A stretch of 34,041 nucleotides of DNA from Candidatus Gastranaerophilales bacterium (GTDB lineage: Bacteria; Cyanobacteriota; Vampirovibrionia; Gastranaerophilales; JANQFW01): contig JANQHM010000110.1 of assembly GCA_028282645.1 (NCBI GenBank), forward strand, positions 1 through 34,041, given 5' to 3'. This document shows, piece by piece, positions 24,393 to 32,179 of the stretch (position 1 is its first letter; each line of letters opens with the position of its first letter). The notes under the pieces were generated by a model that saw only the letters and a program-made list of their open reading frames with translations, ran no database searches and was not told the DNA's origin. Both the position numbers and the translations under genes were made by a program.

Positions 24393-26546
24393 TTATTCAC
24401 CTGTTAATTTTTTTATTAATGCTTTTTTTTCATCTTCTGTTAGTTTTTGAATAATATCACTATCAACATTTAGTATTTCGTTTATGTTACTTTTAGTTTT
24501 CTTTAGTTCTTTAACTCTTTGTTGATACTCTTCGTTACTTAGTTTTCTTTTTATTTCTTTCATATCAGGAAACGGAAATTTAAAATAAGGAATTTCTTCT
24601 TTAGTTTTCTTAATTTCATTAACAGCTCTTTCCATATTGTTTCCAATGCCTGTTAATATACACCATCCTTTTGCTCTGGAAATAGAAATAAATGCTTGAT
24701 TTCTTTTAACTACCTCATCTATAGACGTATACAGGTTATCAAAATTCATAATATATACTTTAAAGGCCTCATTACCTTTAGCTTTGGAAACTGTTGAAAT
24801 TGTGACAAAATCTTTTTTTATAAATTGATCTTTTGTTGTACTAATTCCTGGAATTAAAGATAAAATATTTTTATTGTAAAGTTGATTCTGTAATTCTGTA
24901 GAATAATCTTTAAAATTTTTATTGCCAAAGCTTATTACTAAAATATGGTTTGGCTCCATTTTGTTCTCTTCAATATCCCGTTCTATACTTTCTGCAATCC
25001 AGTTAATTTCTTCTTCTCTATCCTCAAACGATTTAGATTCAAATAATTCAGAAGAGCCTGTATAAAATTTTTGTATTAAATTAGGACTATTTTCAGGAAG
25101 TCTTTTAATTTTAGTATCTTGGTTGAAAATAAGATCACCTTTAACTATTTCATATCCAATAGACTCCCATATATTTTTTTTATCGATCATTTGAACAATA
25201 CCATCTTTGTTATAAATACCCAGCCCTATTGAATGAGCAAGCATTAAAATATCTAAAGGATTTCTGTATGACTTTTTTAATATTAAATCAGTATCCTCCT
25301 TATGTTCTTCACTTAATTTATTAAGGTCTACAAGCTTTTTTCCATGTTCATCAAAACCAAATAATTCTCCAGTGTCAGGTATTTCAATATTTTCAAGGCT
25401 TTGTAGCTCATCATAAGCCCAAACTATACGCTTTGGCGTTTTCGTTAATTTATAAATTAGCTTATAAAATGATTTTGGAAAATCTTGGGCTTCATCCATT
25501 AACACTAAATCATATTCCTCTTTTAAGTCTTGATCTAATAATTGATTGCATACATTATTAAAATTATTATCATCACCATAAGATAGCGGTTTTAATTCAT
25601 TTTGCACACAGGCTCTGTAATAAACGCCCTCTTTATACCTTCCTCCCCAACTGTGTAAAATTTTTAAATTTTCCCAATTGGGTTCTTTATCAGTCTTGGA
25701 TTTATAAAAATCCAGGACTAAATTAAAAACTTGATCATAAAGACTTTGGGTATTAAAAGTATATAAAATTTTATGTTTAGGATATCTTCGGTGATGGTTA
25801 GCAGCTTTTTGAGCTAAAACAATAGTTTTTCCTGTTCCTGCAAGCCCTCTAATTCTATGAGGACAACTTATATCTTTAATAGCAATGCTAAACTGCTCAT
25901 TATCTAATAACTTCATCTCTTTTTGTATGCTTTTTATGGCATCACCTTTTATATTTGATTTTTCAAGCTTTAATTTGGACTTGTGATCTGTGAATATATC
26001 AACGCCTTGAGTAATTGACTTTATTGATATCCAATTGTGTTCGTCGTATTGCACAATATTTTGCCAATAATCATTAAAATCCAAGTTTAAATAATCATCA
26101 AAGATATAAAAAGCTTTATTTTTTTCATATTCTTTAGGAAATTTTTTTTCAAAAGACTTTTCATTAATATTAGGCAATATTATAGATTTATTAATATTAA
26201 GCTTGTTTCTCAAAAACCTGTATGATTCATAGGGTTTTTTTATTGCATACTCATAATCATCTAATAGATCAATGGGATGATCTATTAATTCACCATATAT
26301 AAGCCAACCATCTTCATTAATTTCTTGAATTTCTTCTATTTTACACTCCAATGACTCAATTATTAAAAAACCATAATTTTTTGCAATTATAACTATATCG
26401 GGCAAATAATTTTGTATACCATTAGCTAAAGGATATTTATAAAAGCAATATCCATCAATATCAGTGTAATTTTTATCTATTTTATCGTAAATTTGCTGAA
26501 TAGATAATTTGTTCTCTATTCCTTTTATGGTTTTTTGACATTCCAT
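24393..26546 (-). CDS. SF1 (UvrD-like) helicase with nuclease-like N-terminal region
   Basis: About 717 residues from the chosen ATG at 26546, which has GGAG six bases upstream; the frame stays open to an ATG at 26630 that lacks a ribosome site. Helicase motifs in order: I GLAGTGKTIVLAQ, Ia ILYTFNTQSL, II LVLMDEAQDFP, III VWAYDELQSL, IV LKKSYRNPLDIL, V TISTVSKAKGNEAF and VI QAFISISRAKGW. This is a complete SF1A set, similar to COG3972-type helicases. The ~200 residues before it contain LPDIVIIAKNYGFLIIES, resembling the D...E strand pair of NERD/PD-(D/E)xK nucleases, but the expected Lys after Glu is not obvious. A Lys/Glu-rich tail follows. It is transcribed first in a two-gene unit with the DUF2290-like gene. 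Confidence 0.78.
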   Translation of the reverse strand: MECQKTIKGIENKLSIQQIYDKIDKNYTDIDGYCFYKYPLANGIQNYLPDIVIIAKNYGFLIIESLECKIEEIQEINEDGWLIYGELIDHPIDLLDDYEYAIKKPYESYRFLRNKLNINKSIILPNINEKSFEKKFPKEYEKNKAFYIFDDYLNLDFNDYWQNIVQYDEHNWISIKSITQGVDIFTDHKSKLKLEKSNIKGDAIKSIQKEMKLLDNEQFSIAIKDISCPHRIRGLAGTGKTIVLAQKAANHHRRYPKHKILYTFNTQSLYDQVFNLVLDFYKSKTDKEPNWENLKILHSWGGRYKEGVYYRACVQNELKPLSYGDDNNFNNVCNQLLDQDLKEEYDLVLMDEAQDFPKSFYKLIYKLTKTPKRIVWAYDELQSLENIEIPDTGELFGFDEHGKKLVDLNKLSEEHKEDTDLILKKSYRNPLDILMLAHSIGLGIYNKDGIVQMIDKKNIWESIGYEIVKGDLIFNQDTKIKRLPENSPNLIQKFYTGSSELFESKSFEDREEEINWIAESIERDIEENKMEPNHILVISFGNKNFKDYSTELQNQLYNKNILSLIPGISTTKDQFIKKDFVTISTVSKAKGNEAFKVYIMNFDNLYTSIDEVVKRNQAFISISRAKGWCILTGIGNNMERAVNEIKKTKEEIPYFKFPFPDMKEIKRKLSNEEYQQRVKELKKTKSNINEILNVDSDIIQKLTEDEKKALIKKLTGE

Positions 26547-26723
26547 AAGATTCTCCATAAAAAAAGTTTGATGCCTAAGTTTTAAAATAAATATTCTTAC
26601 CAGATTTTTTATTATTTTAACATAATTCATAAATTTGAAATAATTTATTTCTTTATGCTTTATTTATTAATTATAGAAACTTTACTATATTTTAATAGTC
26701 TTAAAATTTAGTATAGAATTTTT

Positions 26724-26830
26724 TATACTGGTTCAAAATTAAATTTCAGATTTCTCTTTTCAGAGAATAGCTTATTTTACTCAGTTTTTACCTGATTAAA
26801 GAATCTGAAAAGTATTTTTGAGTTAGTTTA
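26724..26830 (+). repeat. R1 MITE-like element, full-length copy (107 bp)
   Basis: TATACTGG left end, AAATTAAATTTCAGATTTC, the central CTCTTTTCAGAGAATAG (itself a small hairpin, CTCTTTTCAGAG), ACCTGATTAAAGAATCTG and the right end AAAAGTATTTTTGAGTTAG. It has the same length as the copies at 1507 and 27182. Confidence 0.8.
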
Positions 26831-26846
26831 AGAACCTTATATAAAT

Positions 26847-26876
26847 TTACTTTTTTCTTTATGCTTGTGTTATGAT
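26847..26876 (+). promoter_or_regulatory. Candidate rpmE promoter
   Basis: TTTACT (26847-26852), an 18-base spacer, then TATGAT (26871-26876) with TGTGT before it (extended -10 character). It is about 60 bases before the rpmE start and just beyond the R1 end. Confidence 0.45.
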
Positions 26877-26937
26877 TAAATTTGTCAAATAAGTACAATA
26901 TTTCATTAGAATATTAAAACTAAAAAGAGGTTAAATA

Positions 26938-27150
26938 ATGAAACAAGGAAAACATCCGGATTTTAAAGAAACAACAATTGCATGTGTTTGTGGAAATATG
27001 ATTGAAACAGGTTCTATTATTGACGGTGTAAGAGTTGAAATTTGCAGTGCCTGCCACCCGTTCTTTACCGGAACTCAAAAAATTATGGATACAGAAGGCA
27101 GGGTTGAAAGATTTAATAAACGTTACGCTAATGTAAAAAAGAAAAAGTAA
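26938..27150 (+). CDS. rpmE: 50S ribosomal protein L31, zinc-binding type
   Basis: 70 residues. L31 sits at the subunit bridge B1 region of the ribosome. The zinc-binding form is shown by C16-x-C18 (CVCGN) and C37-x2-C40 ([10 protein letters not shown]); the CSxCHPFxTG block is the L31 signature. The basic end NVKKKK contacts RNA. The first strand KHPDF is typical. The ATG has AAGAGG about 7 bases upstream. The gene stands alone after an R1 repeat, in front of thyX, prfA and prmC; rpmE with prfA and prmC in the same neighbourhood is a common bacterial arrangement. A zinc-free paralogue is not visible. Confidence 0.96.
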   Translation: MKQGKHPDFKETTIACVCGNMIETGSIIDGVRVEICSACHPFFTGTQKIMDTEGRVERFNKRYANVKKKK

Positions 27151-27164
27151 CGCTTAAAATTTTT

Positions 27165-27341
27165 GGTAGTGGTTAATCAAGTATACTCCCTCAAAAATAC
27201 TTTTCAGACTTCTTTAATCAGGTAAAAGCTAATAAACTAAACTATTCTCGGAAAAGAGAAATCTGAAATTTAATTGAGTACCAGTATACTTATAGTTACA
27301 AGTAAACTTAAGATGACTTAAGAAAAGTGATGGCCGTCACC
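27165..27341 (+). repeat. R2 repeat split by an R1 insertion
   Basis: The left part GGTAGTGGTTAATCAAGTA (27165-27183) and the right part from CTTATAGTTACAAGTAAACT to GTGATGGCCGTCACC (27289-27341) align with the uninterrupted R2 at 31214-31306. The R1 element lies exactly between them at the TA of AGTA-CT. Confidence 0.8.
27182..27288 (-). repeat. R1 MITE-like element inserted in R2, with TA target duplication
   Basis: 107 bp including flanking TA dinucleotides (27182-27183 and 27287-27288). The ends are TACTCCCTCAA and the inverted TACTGGTACTCAA. Reversed, it matches R1 at 26724 and 1507 over the whole length. The empty site can be reconstructed as AAGTACTTATAG, comparable with GAGTACTGATGC in the intact R2. 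Confidence 0.85.
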
Positions 27342-27362
27342 AAATTTTTAAATTTATAAAAT

Positions 27363-27386
27363 AAGCCCGTATGATAGTTCGGGCTT
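27363..27386 (+). terminator. Hairpin ahead of thyX (weak terminator or leader element)
   Basis: AAGCCCG / CGGGCTT (27363-27369 with 27380-27386) with a ten-base loop, followed by GTTGGATTATAT, which is only moderately T-rich. It could end the rpmE transcript about 215 bases after its stop, or be part of the thyX leader. Confidence 0.45.
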
Positions 27387-27435
27387 GTTGGATTATATAA
27401 AAACTTTGGCAATAGCTGGAATAAAAGGTGAAAAT

Positions 27436-28167
27436 ATGCAAGAATCTCCCTTAGTCAATCTATTAAGTATACCTGAAAATATAAAAAAACAAGAATCTCC
27501 TTTAGTCAATCTATTAAGTATACCTGAAAATATAAAAAAAATTATATATACGGCATGTCGCACGTGCTATTCAGCTGATTATCCGATAAATATATGGGAT
27601 AAAGATGTTGAGGATGAAAAAGTTATAAAATTAATTGATAAAGTTTTATCTTCAGGCCACTATAGCACTGTTGAACATTGCCAGATCGTATTTTCAATCA
27701 GCGGAGTAAGCAGGGCATGTACGCATCAGATTGTACGCCACAGGCATATGTCTTTTTCTCAAAAGTCTCAACGCTATGTAACAGAAAAAGGACAATTTGA
27801 ATATATAATTCCGCCAACTGTAAAAAATACAGAGATGGAAGAAGAATTTGTTCAATTTATGGGGCAAATTTCTGAATTTTATGGCAAAATGATAGAAAAG
27901 GGTATACCTGCAGAGGATGCTCGCTATGTATTGCCAAATGCAGCTACAAGCTCCATGCTGGCAAGCTTGAATTTAAGAGAATTAATTCATCTTGCTAACC
28001 TTAGAATATGCACTAAAGCGCAAAAAGAAATCAGGACAACAGTAAAACAAATGTGTGAGCTGGTTATTGAAAAAGAGCCGTGGTTAAGTACATATTTAGT
28101 GCCAAAATGCAAAAAACTGGGCTATTGCGATGAATTTTCCGGCTGCGGATATATGCCGACAAAATAG
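27436..28167 (+). CDS. thyX: Flavin-dependent thymidylate synthase ThyX
   Basis: 243 residues from the ATG at 27436, chosen because AGGTGA stands 5-6 bases upstream; the frame is open further back to a TTG at 27385 without a ribosome site. ThyX makes dTMP from dUMP using methylene-THF and FAD/NADPH as a homotetramer. The ThyX motif is complete (RHRHMSFSQKS, ~res 115). SGHYSTVEHCQIVFSI (~res 73) and the substrate-binding LNLRELIHLANLR (~res 181) with the Arg-rich C-terminal helix are present. Unusually, the first ~34 residues are two in-frame copies of QESPLVNLLSIPENIKK; only the second leads directly into the normal ACRTCYS strand-helix. It uses the same folate pool as FolD. Confidence 0.93.
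   Translation: MQESPLVNLLSIPENIKKQESPLVNLLSIPENIKKIIYTACRTCYSADYPINIWDKDVEDEKVIKLIDKVLSSGHYSTVEHCQIVFSISGVSRACTHQIVRHRHMSFSQKSQRYVTEKGQFEYIIPPTVKNTEMEEEFVQFMGQISEFYGKMIEKGIPAEDARYVLPNAATSSMLASLNLRELIHLANLRICTKAQKEIRTTVKQMCELVIEKEPWLSTYLVPKCKKLGYCDEFSGCGYMPTK
27439..27540 (+). repeat. 51-bp in-frame tandem duplication in thyX
   Basis: 27439-27489 and 27490-27540 are identical except one synonymous third base (CCC versus CCT). Each encodes the same 17 residues. The near-identity points to a very recent duplication. Confidence 0.95.
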
Positions 28168-28197
28168 TATACACCACTCTTAAGGAGTTTTTAATCT

Positions 28198-29283
28198 ATG
28201 AAAGATATGCTTGAAAAAATTAAAAATATAGAAAAAAGTTATATAGAACTAGGGGAAAAACTGTCTGACCCGGAAGTTATACAGGACTATAAACAGTTTA
28301 AATTTCTTTCTAAAAAAAGAAAATCAATGGAAGAGTCCGTTGAAATTTATCATAAGTGGCAAGAAGCGGCAGCTGCTCTGGGAGAAGCTCAAGAGCTCAT
28401 TAAAACTGAGTCGGATGATGAAATGAAATTATTTTTCCAAAATGAAATAGAGACTTCTCACGCAAAAATGACTGAGCTTGAAGAAAAAATGCACGTTTTA
28501 TTACTGCCGAGAGATCCTAATGATGACAAGGATATTATGTTAGAAATCAGAGGCAGTGCCGGCGGTGATGAAGCAAATATATTTGCGGCGGACTTGATGA
28601 GAATGTATTTACGATACGCTGATAAAAAATCCTGGAAAACAGAAATATTAAGTGAATCTGAGGGTGAACTCGGCGGCATAAGTGAAGCTGTTATTTCAAT
28701 TCAAGGGGATGCAGTATACAGTAAGCTTAAATATGAATCAGGTGTTCACAGGGTACAAAGAGTACCTTTAACGGAATCTCAGGGGCGTGTGCATACAAGC
28801 ACTGCAACTGTTGCGGTTATGCCCGAGGTTGATGAAGTTGAAATAAATATTGATCCAAAAGATTTAGATGTATCAACAGCAAGGGCCGGCGGTGCAGGCG
28901 GTCAAAACGTAAACAAAGTTGAAACCGCTGTTAGAATCGTACACAAGCCGACCGGTTTAATGGTCCATTGTACAGAAGAGAGAAGTCAGCTTCAAAATAA
29001 AGAAAGAGCTATGCAAATTCTTAAAACAAAGCTCTATGATATGGAACAACAAAAACAAATGCAGGAAATTACCGACTTAAGAAGATCTCAAGTCGGGACC
29101 GGTGACAGAAGTGAACGGATTAGGACTTATAATTTCCCGCAAGGCAGATTAACTGATCATAGAATCGGTCAAAACCTTAATGTAAAAACAGTAATTGAAG
29201 GTGATATGGATGATCTTATTGAAATGCTAATAATGGCTGACCAAAAAGCAAAACTTGAAAAATTAGCACAGAGCGATGAATAA
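28198..29283 (+). CDS. prfA: Peptide chain release factor 1
   Basis: 361 residues, full length for RF1, which ends translation at UAA and UAG. The catalytic GGQ is in [20 protein letters not shown] (~res 233), whose Gln is methylated by PrmC. The stop-codon-reading region has [20 protein letters not shown] (~res 181-200) with the PxT-type tripeptide placed as in RF1. N-terminal coiled domain 1 (~res 1-100) is Lys/Glu-rich. GGAG lies about 11 bases before the ATG; a second ATG at codon 4 is possible. It overlaps prmC by 8 bases. Confidence 0.97.
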   Translation: MKDMLEKIKNIEKSYIELGEKLSDPEVIQDYKQFKFLSKKRKSMEESVEIYHKWQEAAAALGEAQELIKTESDDEMKLFFQNEIETSHAKMTELEEKMHVLLLPRDPNDDKDIMLEIRGSAGGDEANIFAADLMRMYLRYADKKSWKTEILSESEGELGGISEAVISIQGDAVYSKLKYESGVHRVQRVPLTESQGRVHTSTATVAVMPEVDEVEINIDPKDLDVSTARAGGAGGQNVNKVETAVRIVHKPTGLMVHCTEERSQLQNKERAMQILKTKLYDMEQQKQMQEITDLRRSQVGTGDRSERIRTYNFPQGRLTDHRIGQNLNVKTVIEGDMDDLIEMLIMADQKAKLEKLAQSDE

Positions 29284-30163
29284 TAATAATAAAATTAAAT
29301 ATATAAGAAAAAATGCTGTTTCCAAGCTGACCGGGAGCAGTATTTTGCTTGAAGAGGCTCAAAAGGAAGTTGATATATTACTGGAATTTGTTACAGGAAT
29401 TAGCAAAAAGGATTTTATTATTTCGCCAGACAGGGAAATAAAGGATAATCAAATTGAAAAATTAATAAATTTAATAAATAAAAGGATTAAAGATAAAATA
29501 CCCGTTCAATATTTAATTAACAAAGCTTATTTTATGGGTGATGAGTATTTTGTGGATAATAGAGTGCTTATACCCAGGCCTGAGAGTGAATTTCTTGTAT
29601 TAGAGGCTATAAATATTTATTCAGATAATTTTTATTCTAAAAGAATTAATATTATTGATATTGGAACCGGCTCGGGGTGTATAATCTGTGCACTTGCTAA
29701 GCATATAACATCATCCGATAGTATTAGCTTCTACGCGGCTGATATTTCTCAGGATGCACTAGATGTAGCTAAATTTAATGCTCAGAATTTAAAACTTAAT
29801 AATAAAATTGAATTTATTCAATCTGATTTATTTTTTAATATTGATAAAAAATTTAATATAATTGTTTCAAATCCGCCTTATATCCCTATTAAAGAAAAGT
29901 CGGAATTGCAGGCTGAAATTGCACGACATGAGCCTCAGCAAGCTTTGTTTGCACAGGATGAGGAGGGTATATCTGTTTATGCTGAATTGATAAAGCAGTC
30001 TAAAGTTAAGCTTAGGCACTGTGGGTATTTGCTTTTGGAGATCGGGACCGGACAATCAAGACTTATTAAAGATTTAATTAATAAAAATAATTTAAAATTA
30101 ATAAAAATAATTAAGGATTTAAACAATATTGACAGGGTTGTAATCGCTCAAAATCTATTATAA
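29276..30163 (+). CDS. prmC: Release factor glutamine methyltransferase PrmC
   Basis: 295 residues. It methylates the Gln of the GGQ motif in release factors using SAM. An N-terminal helical domain (~1-75) recognises the factor. [12 protein letters not shown] (~res 97) and the SAM motif [17 protein letters not shown] (~res 124) lead to the catalytic NPPYIP (~res 198), the hallmark of glutamine/adenine N-methylation. The C-terminal part has [12 protein letters not shown]. It directly overlaps prfA, its substrate gene. Very AT-rich codons (Asn/Ile/Lys) are in line with its neighbours. Confidence 0.95.
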   Translation: MNNNNKIKYIRKNAVSKLTGSSILLEEAQKEVDILLEFVTGISKKDFIISPDREIKDNQIEKLINLINKRIKDKIPVQYLINKAYFMGDEYFVDNRVLIPRPESEFLVLEAINIYSDNFYSKRINIIDIGTGSGCIICALAKHITSSDSISFYAADISQDALDVAKFNAQNLKLNNKIEFIQSDLFFNIDKKFNIIVSNPPYIPIKEKSELQAEIARHEPQQALFAQDEEGISVYAELIKQSKVKLRHCGYLLLEIGTGQSRLIKDLINKNNLKLIKIIKDLNNIDRVVIAQNLL

Positions 30164-30164
30164 T

Positions 30165-30179
30165 CCCCAATATTTGGGG
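30165..30179. other. Short perfect hairpin after prmC
   Basis: CCCCAA-TAT-TTGGGG, starting 2 bases after the prmC stop in the convergent gap before aroH. No T-run on either side, so it is not a classical terminator, but it could stabilise the 3' end of the prfA-prmC mRNA. Confidence 0.45.
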
Positions 30180-30212
30180 TAAAAACAAGGTCTTCCTTAA
30201 TAGATATTTTAC

Positions 30213-30590
30213 TTACACATTCAAATCCGGGCGTAACTTTGCCGCACCGCCTAAATACACATGCCGCACTTCATTTTTAGCTAAATTAGTATAAACACCA
30301 AGCATAACCCTTAAGCACATTTTCAGACTGTCCGGCACAGGTATTTCCTGCGTACAAATCATGGAAACCTCGTCCCACCCAAGCTGAACCCTGGCTGATC
30401 TGGCGGGAAAATCAGCGTTAAGGTCGTGAGTTAAAGTAAATATTGCAGATTCTACATTTTCTTTAGTTAAATTATTTTCTTCAAGTATTTTGCACAAAAG
30501 CACGACAGTAGCATTTGATATAGCTTCTTTAGTATTTGCTTCTACGGATATTGCGCCTCTTATGGCCCTTATCCAAATTTGCTGATCCAT
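30213..30590 (-). CDS. aroH: Chorismate mutase, AroH type
   Basis: 125-residue monofunctional chorismate mutase (Bacillus subtilis AroH-like trimer) converting chorismate to prephenate for Phe/Tyr synthesis. Active-site residues align with AroH: R11 in IRGAIS, the FPARSAR arginine (~res 61-67), C79 and E82 in ICTQEIPV, R94 in CLRVM and Y112 in VYLGGAAKLRPDL. The AAGGA ribosome site lies close to the ATG. It is alone on the minus strand between prmC and rpsP. No other aromatic pathway gene is nearby. Confidence 0.94.
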   Translation of the reverse strand: MDQQIWIRAIRGAISVEANTKEAISNATVVLLCKILEENNLTKENVESAIFTLTHDLNADFPARSARVQLGWDEVSMICTQEIPVPDSLKMCLRVMLGVYTNLAKNEVRHVYLGGAAKLRPDLNV

Positions 30591-30696
30591 ATTTTTTCCT
30601 TGATATAGATTTTATTTCTTTTTTTATTTTACCAAAAAAATCTTATTAGTAGAATTAAACAAGTAAGTAGAGCAGGACTTGAAGATTTATTTTGTT

Positions 30697-30786
30697 TGAT
30701 ATATTATTTTTACCAGTAACTCATTTTACTCTTTTCAGAGTATAGTTTATTTTATTAAATTTAAAACGATTGAATAAATAGTATAT
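30697..30786 (+). repeat. R1 element, degenerate copy upstream of rpsP
   Basis: The central CTCTTTTCAGAGTATAGTTT and ACGATTGAATAA plus the end ATAGTATAT align with the 1507-1613 copy, but about 20 bases (TCTGAAAAGTATTTTTGACT in the other) are deleted and the left end is worn. It ends about 10 bases before the rpsP ribosome site. Confidence 0.5.
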
Positions 30787-30809
30787 AGACTAAAGGAGAA
30801 AATTAAATT

Positions 30810-31142
30810 ATGGTAAAGATCCGTTTAAAGCGTTTGGGTGATAAAAAAAATCCTATTTATAGAATTATAGTAATCAATAGTGCTGCTAAAAGAGAAGGCA
30901 GGCCTATTGAACAAATAGGCTTTTATAATCCAAAAATCAAAGATTTAAAGTTAAATAAAGAAAAAGCTCTTGACTGGATTAAAAAAGGTGCTCAGCCAAC
31001 TGAAACAGTTAAGTATTTAATTGATAACTCTGATGAAAATGGTAATTTAATTAGAAAAGAAAAAGAAGGACAGCCAAAATTATCTAAAAAAGCCAGAGCT
31101 AAAGCCGAAGCTGAAAAACAAAACGAAGAAAGTGCTGCATAG
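30810..31142 (+). CDS. rpsP: 30S ribosomal protein S16
   Basis: 110 residues. [20 protein letters not shown] and [14 protein letters not shown] are the S16 signatures; S16 binds 16S rRNA early in 30S assembly. The core is ~80 residues and is followed by a Lys/Ala/Glu-rich tail ([16 protein letters not shown]), a common extension. A strong ribosome site AAAGGAG is seen. In many bacteria rpsP is followed by rimM and trmD, but here a terminator follows at once, so it stands alone. Confidence 0.97.
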   Translation: MVKIRLKRLGDKKNPIYRIIVINSAAKREGRPIEQIGFYNPKIKDLKLNKEKALDWIKKGAQPTETVKYLIDNSDENGNLIRKEKEGQPKLSKKARAKAEAEKQNEESAA

Positions 31143-31168
31143 ATACTTTTTTACTTATATAATTTACA

Positions 31169-31207
31169 AAAAAGAGGCACATATCACAATAAAACAAGCC
31201 TCTTTTT
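31169..31207 (+). terminator. Rho-independent terminator of rpsP
   Basis: AAAAAGAGGC / GCCTCTTTTT (31169-31178 with 31198-31207), loop about 19 bases, with further T-rich sequence. It works on the plus strand and could work in reverse because of the flanking A-run. Confidence 0.8.
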
Positions 31208-31213
31208 ATTTTT

Positions 31214-31306
31214 GGTAGTGGTCAGCTGAGTACTGATGCTTACAAGTAAACTCAAGTTATATCAAAAACTTACACCGATGAAATAAGAAAGGTGATGACC
31301 ATCACC
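31214..31306 (+). repeat. R2 dispersed repeat, full copy
   Basis: It starts GGTAGTGGTCAGCTGAGTAC and ends in the palindrome GGTGATG-AC-CATCACC one base short of the stop codon of the nuclease gene. It is the reverse complement of the copy at 7805-7895, with only scattered differences. It lies in a convergent gap, as there. Confidence 0.8.
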
Positions 31307-32068
31307 TTATTTTTTATTATTATATTTATATAAATTAAAAATAAAATCTTTATAATCAGGGCAGATTCTTTTATAACTGCACTCATCGCATATTTTTTCA
31401 ATTACTTGTCCGGGTTTAAATTCTTTATTTTTAATTTTGCCGGCAGTATTAAGTATCAAATTTTTAACTTCATCTATATATTTATCCTGAACATCTACGC
31501 TTGTTTTTTTATTGAATTGTACAAAATACAAGCTTAATTTCTTCGGTTCAAGGCCTAAATACCTACAAACCAAAGCATACAAATTAAGCTGAATATCATC
31601 TTCAAAAAGCTGCCTTGTGTTTCCGGTTTTATAATCTATTATATCAACACAATTATCTTCAATTTTATCGATCCTGTCGATATATCCATTAATCGAAATG
31701 TCGTGTGTTATTGGAAAATTAAAACTCTTTTCTAAAAATAAAATATTTTGTGCGCTTTTTTCGTTTATTTCTGCAAATTTTTCCAGCTGTTCCAGGCCTT
31801 GATCTTTAAACTGCTGATCTTCCTCTTTATTTTTTGATATTTTAGTCCATTGATTATTAAACAAAGATTGCCGGGCTTGTTTATTCGGTATTTCTCCCAC
31901 TTTTAGCAATTCGGAATAATCCTTTAACACCCTGTGTATATTACTTCCGTATTTTATTTTTTTTGTGGGATAAAACGGCCTTTTTTCTTCGTACCTGTAA
32001 TAGTAACGCCTGGGACATGTCAAGTAAAAAGATAGTTTTGTGTAGCTTATTTTTAGAATTTTCCCCAT
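31307..32068 (-). CDS. RecB/Cas4-like PD-(D/E)xK nuclease
   Basis: 253 residues from the ATG at 32068 (AGGA 7 bases upstream; a TTG two codons earlier is too close to it). Motifs of the PDDEXK_1/RecB family: LSFYLTCPRRYYYRY (~res 15), GSNIHRVLKDY (~res 42), INGYIDRID (~res 125), catalytic DIIDYKTGN (~res 141) and QLNLYALVC (~res 159). The end has CDECSYKRIC; with the N-terminal CP Cys this gives four Cys placed like the iron-sulfur cluster of AddB/Cas4-type nucleases. It would be a DNA exonuclease-like enzyme in repair. It is not next to cas genes or an addA-type helicase in this window. Confidence 0.82.
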   Translation of the reverse strand: MGKILKISYTKLSFYLTCPRRYYYRYEEKRPFYPTKKIKYGSNIHRVLKDYSELLKVGEIPNKQARQSLFNNQWTKISKNKEEDQQFKDQGLEQLEKFAEINEKSAQNILFLEKSFNFPITHDISINGYIDRIDKIEDNCVDIIDYKTGNTRQLFEDDIQLNLYALVCRYLGLEPKKLSLYFVQFNKKTSVDVQDKYIDEVKNLILNTAGKIKNKEFKPGQVIEKICDECSYKRICPDYKDFIFNLYKYNNKK

Positions 32069-32179
32069 TATCAAATCCTGTTTAGACTCACTATTTCACT
32101 CTTATAGGTTATCATAAGTAAGGAATAAAAAGTTTTATTTTTTTTTTATCCACCCCTAACCCCTCAGTAGTATATAAAA

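Larger units (their letters stand above)
26547..26937. other. Divergent intergenic region between helicase cassette and rpmE
   Basis: About 390 bp. It includes the weakly supported N-terminal extension of the helicase frame (to 26630), an R1 element (26724-26830) and the rpmE promoter candidate (26847-26876). The rest is AT-rich with nothing recognised. Confidence 0.5.

Noticed and set aside
26547-26630. Longer helicase start at 26630 (28 extra residues)
   Set aside because: No ribosome site, very AT-rich sequence, and a good GGAG spaced six bases before the ATG at 26546; kept as a possibility only.
27385-27435. TTG start for thyX giving 17 more residues
   Set aside because: No ribosome site there, it overlaps a hairpin, and ThyX proteins start close to the VxLLS strand; the ATG at 27436 has AGGTGA.
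31307-32068. Cas4 of a CRISPR-Cas system
   Set aside because: No cas1, cas2 or repeat-spacer array in the window; the family call is kept at RecB/Cas4-like nuclease.
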